Below are positions 50,850-59,215 of a stretch of 64,000 nucleotides of DNA, piece after piece. The stretch is taken from the NCBI GenBank assembly GCA_964461815.1, contig CAYWVF010000011.1, positions 1-64,000 of the forward strand, written 5' to 3'. The notes beneath the pieces were generated by a model that ran no database searches, was not told the origin of the DNA, and worked only from the letters and a program-made list of their open reading frames with translations. The DNA is from JAAZBA01 sp964461815 (lineage in GTDB: Bacteria > Bacillota > Clostridia > Oscillospirales > QAMX01). The position numbers and the translations under genes were made by a program. Numbering within the stretch: the stretch's first letter is position 1; the number at the start of each line of letters is the position of its first letter.

Positions 50850-52196
50850 TTATTTCCTGTGAACGTCAGCAGCATCGCTGTCGCCCCTCTGCCTTACCGT
50901 CATTCTTATCGGTGTTCCGATAAATCCATACGCATCACGTATACGATTTTCAATATACCTCTTGTATGAGAAGTGGAACAGCTCTGCATCATTTACGAAC
51001 AGTACAAAATGCGGAGGCTTGATCCCTGTCTGAGTAATATAGTAGACCTTGAGTCTCTTGCCCTTGTCGGACGGCGGCTGAAAACGCATGACCGCATCTC
51101 TGAGGATATCATTGAGTGTGCCGGTAGAGATACGCAATGCACTCTGCTCATTTGCCGATACGATCATCGGATAGAGCTTATCTACTCTTGCTCCGGTCAG
51201 TGCGGACATGAATGCGACCGGTGCATACTGCATATACGCAAGTCCTATCCTGACCTTCTCCTCGTATTCCTTCATGGTCTTCTCATTTTTCTCTATGAGA
51301 TCCCACTTGTTTACTATTATTATAGCAGCCTTTCCCTTTTCATGTGCATAGCCCGCTACCTTTGTATCCTGCTCTGTCACGCCGTCCTTGGCGTCGATCA
51401 TAATAAGGCATACGTCGCAGCGCTCTATTGCCTGAAGTGTGCGGAGCACGCTGTATTTTTCGATATCGTCATCGACCTTTGCTTTTCTTCGCAATCCTGC
51501 CGTGTCGATTATCATAAATTTACCGTATTCATTTTCGAAATATGAGTCTACCGCATCACGAGTAGTACCTGCTACATTGCTTACTATAACACGTTCTTCT
51601 CCGAGTATACGATTTACGAGCGAAGACTTGCCCGAATTCGGCTTGCCGATGACAGCTATCTTTATAACATCATCCTCTGCTTTGAGCTCATCATCCTCGG
51701 GGAAATACTCCATACATGCATCAAGCAGATCACCTGTGCCGTTTCCGTGGAATGCGGATATCGCCATGGGATCGCCCAAGCCCAGAGAATAAAATTCATA
51801 GAAGTCTGCCGGCGGCTCTCCCGGCTTATCACACTTGTTCACTGCTACTATCGTAGGCTTCTTCGACTTTTGCAGCATCACAGCCACATCATTGTCGGCA
51901 GCCGTAACGCCTGTCTTGATATCCGTTACAAGGATTATCACATCTGCGCTCTCAATAGCTGCATTCGCCTGAGCACGCATAAATTTCAGCATTTCATTGT
52001 CCGTGTGAGGCTCGATACCGCCTGTATCTACCACAAGAAACTCACGTCCGCGCCACGTCGTTTCACGGTAAAGTCTATCACGAGTAACGCCCGGCATATC
52101 ATCGACTATGGAGAGACGTTCGCCTACCAGTCGATTAAACAGCATCGACTTACCGACATTCGGACGGCCAACTATTGCTACTATTGGTTTTGGCAT
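50850..52196 (-). CDS. der: Ribosome biogenesis GTPase Der (EngA)
   Basis: 448 residues with two tandem GTPase domains: GRPNVGKSMLFNRLVG (residues 10-25), DTGG and NKCD, then GKPNSGKSSLVNRILG, DTAG and NKWD. A C-terminal KH-like domain carries KRLKVYYITQTGIKPPHFVLFVND and NRIRDAYGFIGTPIRMTVR (in pieces). Der acts in 50S assembly. It lies between the DUF512 gene and plsY on one strand. Confidence 0.98.
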   Translation of the reverse strand: MPKPIVAIVGRPNVGKSMLFNRLVGERLSIVDDMPGVTRDRLYRETTWRGREFLVVDTGGIEPHTDNEMLKFMRAQANAAIESADVIILVTDIKTGVTAADNDVAVMLQKSKKPTIVAVNKCDKPGEPPADFYEFYSLGLGDPMAISAFHGNGTGDLLDACMEYFPEDDELKAEDDVIKIAVIGKPNSGKSSLVNRILGEERVIVSNVAGTTRDAVDSYFENEYGKFMIIDTAGLRRKAKVDDDIEKYSVLRTLQAIERCDVCLIMIDAKDGVTEQDTKVAGYAHEKGKAAIIIVNKWDLIEKNEKTMKEYEEKVRIGLAYMQYAPVAFMSALTGARVDKLYPMIVSANEQSALRISTGTLNDILRDAVMRFQPPSDKGKRLKVYYITQTGIKPPHFVLFVNDAELFHFSYKRYIENRIRDAYGFIGTPIRMTVRQRGDSDAADVHRK

Positions 52197-52237
52197 TCTT
52201 TTTTCTCGCTTTCTTTTTTATGTCATTATATTGATCT

Positions 52238-53545
52238 CTAATAAAAGATAGTCCTTACAAAGCCTGCACCGTCTATATCAAGCGGCACTACCTTTACTTT
52301 AAGTGCTTCCTCAAGATCATGAAGCGTCACATCGTCAAGGAACATATCTCCGCTGTAACGAAGCATAACTGTCGGCACATACAATCGCTCACCCAGCTCC
52401 TCACCGCGGAGCTGCTCTATTATATCTCTTCCGACTACAAGACCTGCCACGTCGATAGTCTCACCGAAGAAGCGATTTTTTATAGCATGTACCTTATATT
52501 GCGACTTATCAATATAATTATCACATTTATTCAGTGCGAAGTCAAGCATCTTTTTCATAAAAGGCGCTGCACTTACTCCCGTAGCAATGGAAAATTTCTC
52601 GGGGATCTTCATCTTTTCGTTTTTTTCAAGCTCTTCCTTCAATTCGTGTTCAAAAAGAGCCATAAGCCCTACACCGTTTTCCAGCTGTGCAAATTCCTCG
52701 TAGTAATCGTAATCCGGTATCGGCAGATTTGCTCTCAGATACATTTCATCCGAGCAAAATGCAAGTCTGGTATACCACTTATCCATACACTTTTCAGCAA
52801 AGCGGTCTACTACTGAAATTATATTCCTCGCATCCTCTACCGATACGGGCTCAAGAGGATATAAGCCTTTTCTGTGACCTGTCACACCGACAGGAACTAT
52901 CGACACGCTCGACACAGCCGGGAACAGCTCCGCCAGATCATCCAGTGTTTTCTCCAGCACCTTACCGTCATTTACGCCCGGACAAGCTACTATCTGACAC
53001 TGCATACTTATTCTTGCTTCGCTGAATCTACGCATTATCTCCAGACACTTTCCGGCATTTTTATTGCGAAGCATCTTTTCTCGTACTATCGGGTCTGTAG
53101 CATGTACCGATACATTTATCGGAGATATCCTCATCTCGCAGATCCTGTCTATATCATGCTCGGACAGATTCGTGAGAGTAATGTAATTTCCCAAAAGAAA
53201 CGACAGTCGCATGTCATCGTCCTTAACATACATCGACTTTCTCATGCCCTTCGGGAGCTGATCAATGAAGCAGAAGATACAATGATTGGAGCAGCTTCTC
53301 GTCTTATCCATGAGATAGCTTTCGAATTCGAGACCAATATCCTCGCCCTCATGCTTATGGAGCTTCAATACACGCTCTCCTCCGCACTCGTCCTCTACCG
53401 TCACATCCAGCTTCTTCTCATACGTATAGAATTTGTAGTCAAGCACGTCCTCTATATTATGACCGTTTATGCTTTTTATTGTATCGCCAAGCTGAAAGCC
53501 TGCACGCTCGGCAGGTGACTTGGCATCAATTTTTGTTATTTTCAT
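52238..53545 (-). CDS. DUF512 PDZ/radical-SAM protein
   Basis: 435 residues. The N-terminal PDZ-like domain (ITKIDAKSPAERAGFQLGDTIKSINGHNI) is followed by a radical-SAM-type cysteine motif CSNHCIFCFIDQLPKGMR (CxxxCxxC) and a TIM-barrel-like region with MRISPINVSVHATDPIVREKML. The C-terminal DUF512 domain holds LAFCSDEMYLRANLPIPDYDYYEEF and VPTVMLRYSGDMFLDDVT. The family is widespread in Clostridia and cyanobacteria and of unknown function; adjacency to der is recurrent. A role in an RNA or ribosome modification is possible but only from context. Confidence 0.92.
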   Translation of the reverse strand: MKITKIDAKSPAERAGFQLGDTIKSINGHNIEDVLDYKFYTYEKKLDVTVEDECGGERVLKLHKHEGEDIGLEFESYLMDKTRSCSNHCIFCFIDQLPKGMRKSMYVKDDDMRLSFLLGNYITLTNLSEHDIDRICEMRISPINVSVHATDPIVREKMLRNKNAGKCLEIMRRFSEARISMQCQIVACPGVNDGKVLEKTLDDLAELFPAVSSVSIVPVGVTGHRKGLYPLEPVSVEDARNIISVVDRFAEKCMDKWYTRLAFCSDEMYLRANLPIPDYDYYEEFAQLENGVGLMALFEHELKEELEKNEKMKIPEKFSIATGVSAAPFMKKMLDFALNKCDNYIDKSQYKVHAIKNRFFGETIDVAGLVVGRDIIEQLRGEELGERLYVPTVMLRYSGDMFLDDVTLHDLEEALKVKVVPLDIDGAGFVRTIFY

Positions 53546-53619
53546 AATTATTATCTTTCGTATAGATTTATGCTGCCGCCTATACAGACCGTCAGTCTTT
53601 TTTTTACAATTAAGGAAAA

Positions 53620-53643
53620 ATGGGGAAGCGACAGCCTCCCCAT
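53620..53643 (-). terminator. Terminator of yceD-rpmF
   Basis: Read leftward: ATGGGGA (53643-53637) and TCCCCAT (53626-53620) close a hairpin, followed by TTTT, 13 bases past the rpmF stop. Confidence 0.8.
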
Positions 53644-53655
53644 CTCAAACAAGAA

Positions 53656-53847
53656 TTATTTGTTTTCCTCAGCAACACTTACTACCAGTTTGCCATTGTA
53701 ATATCCGCATGCCTTACACATTCTGTGCGGAAGAACTGCACGTCCGCAGTTGGAGCACTTTGCAAGACCCGGAATGTCAAGCTTCCAATGTGAGCTGCGT
53801 CTCTTATCTCTTCTTGTCTTCGAAACTCGTCTCTTTGGTACCGCCAT
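53656..53847 (-). CDS. rpmF: 50S ribosomal protein L32
   Basis: 63 residues from the ATG at 53847, placed after GAGGAGGTG; an in-frame GTG three codons earlier overlaps the ribosome-binding site. L32 features: MAVPKRRVSKTRRDKRRSSHWK, then two cysteine pairs CSNC and CKAC with ACGYYNGK, a zinc ribbon. It follows yceD after 38 bases. Confidence 0.97.
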   Translation of the reverse strand: MAVPKRRVSKTRRDKRRSSHWKLDIPGLAKCSNCGRAVLPHRMCKACGYYNGKLVVSVAEENK

Positions 53848-53885
53848 GGGTGACACCTCCTCTATCTGTAAAACAAATTTTAACG

Positions 53886-54395
53886 TTAATCTGAAGTCAC
53901 GTCCTTTAGTATCGACTTCAAGGCAGACAACCGCTCATCGACTTCCTCTTTTTTACAGCCGCAATCCGTCCTGTTCAAATCCGTACCGCATTTCGGACAC
54001 AGACCGCGACAATTCTCGCTACATAAGTACGACATATCAACACTGAAAATAATCTGCTCTGTCAATATCTCGTCCACATCCAGCTCGAAGCCTTCTATAA
54101 GCAGAATATCGTCATTTTCTTCATCCTGCAGGTTGAAAGCCAACCTTTGGAAAATATCAAGCTTTTTTGGTAATGAAAGATCTTTCAGGCAGCGCGCACA
54201 GCGCGTTTGCAATACATAATCAACCGACGCATGCAGCTCGATCATACCGGCATGATTACGTACATCGCCCTTTACTAAAATCGGAGTCTTGAAGGGACGC
54301 TCATAGTAGAGCTCCAGCTCCGACAGGTCTAATTCGTATTCAAACGGAATACTCAACCCTACAACATCGGCAATACCCTTTATATCCAATTTCAC
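53886..54395 (-). CDS. yceD: DUF177 (YceD) family protein
   Basis: 169 residues. DUF177 features: an early VDYVLQTRCARCLKDLSLP cysteine pair, DILLIEGFELDVDEILTEQIIFSVDMSYLCSENCRGLCPKCGTDLNRTDCGC (in pieces) with four more cysteines, and an acidic-to-basic ending DERLSALKSIL. YceD proteins take part in 23S rRNA or 50S assembly and nearly always precede rpmF, as here. The cysteine set suggests zinc binding. Confidence 0.92.
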   Translation of the reverse strand: MKLDIKGIADVVGLSIPFEYELDLSELELYYERPFKTPILVKGDVRNHAGMIELHASVDYVLQTRCARCLKDLSLPKKLDIFQRLAFNLQDEENDDILLIEGFELDVDEILTEQIIFSVDMSYLCSENCRGLCPKCGTDLNRTDCGCKKEEVDERLSALKSILKDVTSD

Positions 54396-54433
54396 AGTTT
54401 GAGTCTCTCACCTCACAAAGCGGTACAAAGTAT

Positions 54434-54462
54434 ATTATAACCCCTTATATATGATTTGTCAA
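54434..54462 (-). promoter_or_regulatory. Promoter of yceD-rpmF
   Basis: Read leftward: -35 TTGACA (54462-54457), 17-base spacer, -10 TATAAT (54439-54434), about 39 bases before the yceD ATG. Confidence 0.85.
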
Positions 54463-54626
54463 CAAAAAAAAGTATAAAATCATCATTTTTATATTTTCTC
54501 AAGTTTGGACATTGTATCAGATTTTCATTTTAGCTTTACAGAGGACGTATTCACTCATGCTTTTCCCTGTATCAAGGTTTTTTAGTCGTGTTTTCACATC
54601 ATCGCTCGGACAGAGCCTTCACACGA

Positions 54627-55649
54627 TCACACATTATATCCACATGCCTTGAGCACTACCTTATAAAGCTCAAGCTCGTAATCATAGGATATCGGATTTT
54701 CTTTTTCTCCCCGGATCATTTGTGCGAAATTCTCAAGCATCGGCGCATATCTGTCGACCGACACACTGATTTTTGTATCACCGTCTGAAAACCAGTCACC
54801 CGTTCCGTAAACTATACGCATCTGTGTTTTCTGTGTAGGTCTGCCGTAAAACTCATCAGCAGTATCCTCAAGCCATTCCAGCGGTCTAATCTCGATCGTG
54901 CCCTTGTCACCGCATATAACAAGCTGTCTGCGCATAAATCCACCCGGTTCGGCACCACTCGTTTTTGCATATGCCAGTCCGTTTTTATACTTGAATACTG
55001 CCATACCCATATCTTCACTGTCAATGCCCTCTGTGCCTACATTTATATTGTACGGTATTACCTCTTCCGGAATACCCATGATCTGTACGATCAGGTCGAT
55101 CAAATGACAGCCGAGGAAGTACATCATGCCGCCCTTGTACTGACTAAGCCATTGACGCTTTTTAAATGCCTCTTCGCAGTCCATATGTGCCTCAACAGAG
55201 TATATCCTGCCGAGCTTTCCGCTTTTTACTATCTCCATAGCTTCATTGATATACGGATTAAAACGATACATGTAGCCTGTGCTGAACGTCAGCTTTTTCT
55301 CCTTCAGCACCGAAATAAGCTCTTCAAATTCCTCAAGGCTCTCGCCGCCCGGCTTATCCATATGTACATGAAGTCCACGCTTTGCAGCCTCAAGCGCATA
55401 CTTCGACAGATTATGCTCACTTGTTTCGATCGTAACCGCATCAAGATCGGGATCCTGCCATATCTCATCTATTGTCAGCTTTTTTATTTTATTAAATGTC
55501 TTTGCATTATTATCCTCAGCCTCATGTATGCTTTCGGGATTGCAATAGCCTACAAGCTCAAATAAATCGCTGCGTACACGAAGTGTATCGGCTGTTAGAG
55601 CACCGTGGTCATGCTCGGTACCTATCTGCGCTATTCTTATTTTCTTCAT
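54627..55649 (-). CDS. Gfo/Idh/MocA family oxidoreductase
   Basis: 340 residues from the ATG at 55649 (AAGGGG eight bases upstream). Rossmann region: KKIRIAQIGTEHDHGALTADTL, in which the usual GxGxxG is reduced to G-T-E-H-D-H-G, then VGYCNPESIHEAEDN. DKPGGESLEEFEELI replaces the usual EKP motif, and a YMYRFNPYINEAMEIV segment and the CHLIDLIVQIMGIPEEV histidine helix follow. It seems intact, unlike its neighbours: the gene just upstream on the same strand is a zinc-alcohol-dehydrogenase remnant. Substrate unknown, a polyol or sugar by family. Cofactor binding needs checking because of the altered glycine motif. Confidence 0.88.
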   Translation of the reverse strand: MKKIRIAQIGTEHDHGALTADTLRVRSDLFELVGYCNPESIHEAEDNNAKTFNKIKKLTIDEIWQDPDLDAVTIETSEHNLSKYALEAAKRGLHVHMDKPGGESLEEFEELISVLKEKKLTFSTGYMYRFNPYINEAMEIVKSGKLGRIYSVEAHMDCEEAFKKRQWLSQYKGGMMYFLGCHLIDLIVQIMGIPEEVIPYNINVGTEGIDSEDMGMAVFKYKNGLAYAKTSGAEPGGFMRRQLVICGDKGTIEIRPLEWLEDTADEFYGRPTQKTQMRIVYGTGDWFSDGDTKISVSVDRYAPMLENFAQMIRGEKENPISYDYELELYKVVLKACGYNV

Positions 55650-55666
55650 AATAATCACCCCTTACT

Positions 55667-55956
55667 TTAATAATGACCAATCAAGCTGTACAACGGAGGA
55701 AAGTTTTTATCCGATGCCAAGCGTGAATAGACCTCCGCACATTCTGTCGTAAATGTGTCTCAAGTATCCTACTTGCAAGATCTATCCTCTTCAATGAGCA
55801 CAATCTCATCACCGATCTGACATCTCCACAGCTGATAGTAGATACCATCGTCTTCACATATGCATCATGCTCTCGCAGTTCGCTGAGCTCTGTATCTAAA
55901 AGCTCTACCTTATTTACTTCCGTGAAGACTATCTGTTTTGTTAGTGTATAAATCAT
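55667..55956 (-). pseudogene. Zinc-type alcohol dehydrogenase remnant (internal deletion)
   Basis: Read leftward from the ATG at 55956, KQIVFTEVNKVELLDTEL and HDAYVKTMVSTISCGD match the N-terminus of zinc-dependent alcohol dehydrogenases, in which STISxGTE is characteristic. The original frame then runs into unrelated residues and stops at 55681. In another frame, AEVYSRLASDKNFPPLYSLIG appears and ends at 55667-55669, matching the C-terminal end of the same family. About 250 central residues, including the nucleotide fold, are gone. The remnant lies 17 bases before the Gfo/Idh/MocA gene, where an intact copy is often found. Confidence 0.72.
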
Positions 55957-56065
55957 TTCTTTCTTGCGGAAATATTTATATAGTCATTATACGCTCTTGA
56001 CTCACTTAAAGCAATGTGCTAAAGTATCAGAAAATAGCACTATTCTACTGTTAGGACCGATTTTT

Positions 56066-56814
56066 TTGAATGAGAAAGCATATGTAACAAAGCTTGACGT
56101 AAAAGACCGGATCGGCGGCACCATCATACCGCAGGATACATCAGCTTTTCCGAGCCGTATATCGGATATCTCATACGAGGCAAGGGCGAGCTGCTGTATA
56201 AAGGCAATACATATATTGCAAGCGAGGGTAATCTTATATATTTCGCAGCTGGCACTAAATACTACTCAGTATGGCACGGAGGCCCCGATATCTCCTTTTA
56301 TTCCATAGGCTTTGATTTTTCAAGTCGCTCGGCTTTTCAAAATTATCGTTTTCAGATGATAAAAAATCATCCGCAGGAGCTTCTTGACAAAGTATATGAT
56401 TCGTTCGAAGAAAAGCCGATGGAAGCTATGGGATATTTTTATATGCTTTTGTCCGATCTATACGGGAAGCTACAGATAACAGAGGAAAAAGCATGTCATA
56501 CGTCTGTTGCCCCTGCTATTGAATATATTGAAAACAACTATTTTTCAGACATAGCTATAAGCAGATTATCCGAAATGTGTCATCTGAGTGAATCACGCTT
56601 TTATGCGTTATTTCGTGAAGCAACCAACATCAGTCCCATAAACTTCAAGCATAATATAATGATACAGCATTCCATTGAGCTGCTTAGCAACACAAGCATG
56701 AGCATTGAAGAGATCAGTCGTGAGATCGGCTTCTCATCATCGAATTATTTCAGAAAAATATTTCAGAAGGTCACGAAAATAACGCCGAAGCAGGCACGTG
56801 TAAAAATCAAATAA
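56066..56814 (+). pseudogene. AraC family regulator, frameshifted near the N-terminus
   Basis: From 56356 an ATG opens 152 clear residues of an AraC protein with two helix-turn-helix units (ISRLSEMCHLSESRFYALFRE; IEEISREIGFSSSNYFRKIFQ) to the stop at 56812-56814. The same frame continues upstream without a start codon, giving PYIGYLIRGKGELLY and YFAAGTKYYSVWHGG, a typical AraC cupin domain, until an in-frame TGA near 56089. The likely N-terminus (LNEKAYVTKLDVKDR from a TTG at 56066) is in a different frame. So one small insertion or deletion near 56090-56110 splits the gene. It faces away from the dehydrogenase genes it probably controlled. Confidence 0.75.
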
Positions 56815-57014
56815 GAGTGCAAGCTTATATCGGCTCCCTCCGGAAATGAAAAGCACCTGTAAACGAATCATCAGCCTTTTGTTACGTAATTTGGTTTTAT
56901 GTAACGTTTTATCAACATTATCCGTGTAAGTAAATTTGATATCCCGAAAAAATTTGTTTTGATACGGCTTACAACAAGTTACATTTTATTCATTTTTGTT
57001 AAGAATCTTTATGG
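56815..57014. other. Intergenic region before the ATP synthase operon
   Basis: About 200 AT-rich bases with no gene. It contains the upstream part of the atp promoter and no clear terminator for the AraC gene. Confidence 0.5.
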
Positions 57015-57020
57015 TATAAT
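56993..57020 (+). promoter_or_regulatory. Probable promoter of the atp operon
   Basis: Good -10 TATAAT (57015-57020) with a poor -35 (TTTTTG, 56993-56998, 16-base spacer), about 47 bases before the first start. Confidence 0.5.
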
Positions 57021-57066
57021 ATATTCGTACCATACTCGATAAAATTTGCGAAAGGTAATGGTGTTC

Positions 57067-57459
57067 ATGAAAAAAATCGATCAGACAGTTATGCGTGAGA
57101 CTCTGTACATCTCTGTAATTACAATTATACTCAGCATTCTCATGCAATCTATCTTTCTTGTCGCCGGGCAGTGGAATTATACTGTGCTCCTGGGTAATCT
57201 TCTTGGGATCATAGCCGCTGTAGGCAATTTCTTTCTTATGGGACTTACGGTACAGACGGCACTCGGTAAAGAGGACAAGGCTGCAAGGAGTCATATGAAA
57301 TTATCCCAAAGACTTCGTATGCTCATGCTTTTCGCTGCGGCGATCATCGGCTACCTTGTACCTGTATTCGATATTATAGCTGTTATAATACCCTTCATTT
57401 TCCCTCGTATCGCCGTTTCGCTACGACCGCTTTTTATGAAAAATGATGATAAGGAGTGA
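57067..57459 (+). CDS. atpI: ATP synthase subunit I (AtpI)-like protein
   Basis: 130 residues from the ATG at 57067. Four hydrophobic segments (about 13-35, 40-62, 80-98, 102-120) with a charged loop (ALGKEDKAARSHMKLSQRLR) between the second and third, the pattern of AtpI. AtpI helps c-ring assembly and sits first in atp operons, as here. The sequence is diverged, so the call rests on size, topology and position. Its stop overlaps the start region of atpB. Confidence 0.8.
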   Translation: MKKIDQTVMRETLYISVITIILSILMQSIFLVAGQWNYTVLLGNLLGIIAAVGNFFLMGLTVQTALGKEDKAARSHMKLSQRLRMLMLFAAAIIGYLVPVFDIIAVIIPFIFPRIAVSLRPLFMKNDDKE

Positions 57460-57464
57460 AAAGC

Positions 57465-58355
57465 TTGACTAAAACCAAACGTTTTAAAATGCTTGACGCA
57501 TTTTACATAGCAATGATGATCATTCCTCTGCTTTTTGCGATCGTGCTTCAAGTTCTCACCGACCCGCCCTCCGAAGGTATCTCTATCGCCGGAGCAAAGA
57601 TATTCTTCACGATCCCGATGCCCTTGCAGGAGCTACCGATAACCGAGTCTCAGATAAACTCGGCAGTGGTGTTGGTGATAATCTTCTTTTTCTGTCTTTA
57701 TATGACTCACGGTCTCAGTGAGCACGCAGTATTAAAAAGGCAGCATCTCGCCGAGATCATAGTTGAAAAGGTGGACAGCCTTGTGATGGAAAATATGGGC
57801 GAATATTTTAAAGGCTACTCACCCTTTATAATCGCAATCCTTGCATTATCCGCTTTTTCGAGTCTGCTTTCGCTTTTCGGACTCTTTCCACCGACATCCG
57901 ATCTCAATGTTGTCGGCGGTTGGGCTGTACTTGTGTTTATACTTATCACTCACTACAAGCTTAAATGCGGCCCTGCTTACTATTTCAAGGGCTTTCTGTC
58001 GCCGGTGGCAATTCTTGCACCTATCAACGTGATAAGCGAATTTGCAACGCCTGTATCTATGGCATTTCGTCATTACGGCAATGTTTTGTCAGGCTCAGTC
58101 GTATCCGTTCTCGTCGGTGCTGCGCTTGCTGGGCTTTCATCCACAGTGCTCGGTGCTCTGCCCGGTATTCTCGGAGAATTTCCGTTATTTCAGATCGGTA
58201 TTCCGGCTGTACTTTCAGTATACTTCGACGTTTTCAGCGGATGCTTGCAGGCATTTATCTTTGCAATGCTCACCATGCTGAATGTCTCGGGCGCATTCCC
58301 TGCGGAGGATTATGAATTAAGAAAGCAGAAAAAGCTTTCTAAGAATAACAAATAA
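57465..58355 (+). CDS. atpB: F1Fo ATP synthase subunit a
   Basis: 296 residues from the TTG at 57465, eight bases after AAGGAG; a GTG at 57456 overlaps that site. About six membrane segments. The conserved fourth/fifth-helix region is present: PINVISEFATPVSMAFRHYGNVLSG, whose arginine in FRHYGN is the essential ion-path residue. The IPAVLSVYFDVFSGCLQAFIFAMLTMLNV helix carries the partner Gln (in pieces). It forms the ion half-channels next to the c-ring. The first 60 residues differ from proteobacterial forms. Confidence 0.95.
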   Translation: MTKTKRFKMLDAFYIAMMIIPLLFAIVLQVLTDPPSEGISIAGAKIFFTIPMPLQELPITESQINSAVVLVIIFFFCLYMTHGLSEHAVLKRQHLAEIIVEKVDSLVMENMGEYFKGYSPFIIAILALSAFSSLLSLFGLFPPTSDLNVVGGWAVLVFILITHYKLKCGPAYYFKGFLSPVAILAPINVISEFATPVSMAFRHYGNVLSGSVVSVLVGAALAGLSSTVLGALPGILGEFPLFQIGIPAVLSVYFDVFSGCLQAFIFAMLTMLNVSGAFPAEDYELRKQKKLSKNNK

Positions 58356-58378
58356 TTTAGATTTTGGAGGAAAACAGA

Positions 58379-58666
58379 ATGGAACTCGCAATTGGTATTA
58401 TTTTAGGCTGCTGCGCTCTCGGCGCAGGCATCGCAATGATCGCAGGTATCGGCCCCGGTATCGGTGAAGGTGAAGCTGTTGCTAAGGCATGTGAAGCTAT
58501 CGGAAGACAGCCGGAGAGCAAAAGTGCTGTCACAACAACGATGATCATGGGCTGTGCTATCGCAGAAACAACAGGTCTTTATGCTCTCGTTATCGCCATC
58601 CTGCTTATATTCGTTGCCCCCAACACTATGGTAAACGTCCTTGTTAATGCAATCAAAGCCCTTTAA
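58379..58666 (+). CDS. atpE: F1Fo ATP synthase subunit c, two-carboxylate type
   Basis: 95 residues from the ATG at 58379 (GGAGG upstream). Two hydrophobic helices joined by the polar loop GRQPESKS. Helix 2 carries the ion-binding Glu63 in CAIAETTGLYALVIA. Helix 1 has GIGPGIGEGEAVAK, with Glu30 where classic sodium c-rings have Gln. The Glu30/Glu63/Thr64/Thr65/Tyr68 set equals the two-carboxylate sodium motif described for Fusobacterium nucleatum. A sodium-driven rotor is therefore likely. The C-terminus has an extra VNVLVNAIKAL tail. Confidence 0.97.
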   Translation: MELAIGIILGCCALGAGIAMIAGIGPGIGEGEAVAKACEAIGRQPESKSAVTTTMIMGCAIAETTGLYALVIAILLIFVAPNTMVNVLVNAIKAL

Positions 58667-58699
58667 GGTTTATGCATTAAATTACAAGGAGTAAGCAAT

Positions 58700-59215
58700 A
58701 TGCAGTCATTAGATATTATTTCCGTTAATCTTTGGCAGGTACTTATATCGCTTATAAATCTCACTCTGCTGTTTCTTATTATAAAGAAGTTTCTCTATAA
58801 ACCGGTCAAGAAAATGCTTGAAGCACGGCAGAGCACAGTAGATGGCGTGTATCGTACCGCAGATGAAGCCAAAGAAAAAGCCTTATCAGATAAAAAGGCT
58901 TATGAAGAAAAGCTGCAAGGTGCAAAAGCAGAGGCAGACAGAGTTATCAAATCTGCCGTCGATACCGCAAGTGAGCGTGAAAAGGAGATACTGGCTCAGG
59001 CGAAGGAAAAGGCAGACGGCATAGTTCGTCAGGCGAAGTCCGATGCAGAGCTTGAGCATAAGAGATCCGAGGACAGCATTAAGAAAGAGATCGTCGAGGT
59101 CTCCTCAATGCTTACCGAAAAAATGCTCCGTCGTGAGGTATCGGCAGAGGATCACAAGCAGCTTATCGACTCTTTTATCGAAAGCATAGGTGATGACGAT
59201 GATGCGGACAGATAA
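58700..59215 (+). CDS. atpF: F1Fo ATP synthase subunit b
   Basis: 171 residues. One N-terminal membrane helix (LWQVLISLINLTLLFLIIKKFLYKPV) is followed by a long, charged helix of the peripheral stalk (KKMLEARQSTVDGVYRTADEAKEKALSDK and so on, in pieces) rich in Glu/Lys/Ala. AAGGAG precedes the ATG. Its last 17 bases or so overlap the start of atpH. Confidence 0.95.
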   Translation: MQSLDIISVNLWQVLISLINLTLLFLIIKKFLYKPVKKMLEARQSTVDGVYRTADEAKEKALSDKKAYEEKLQGAKAEADRVIKSAVDTASEREKEILAQAKEKADGIVRQAKSDAELEHKRSEDSIKKEIVEVSSMLTEKMLRREVSAEDHKQLIDSFIESIGDDDDADR

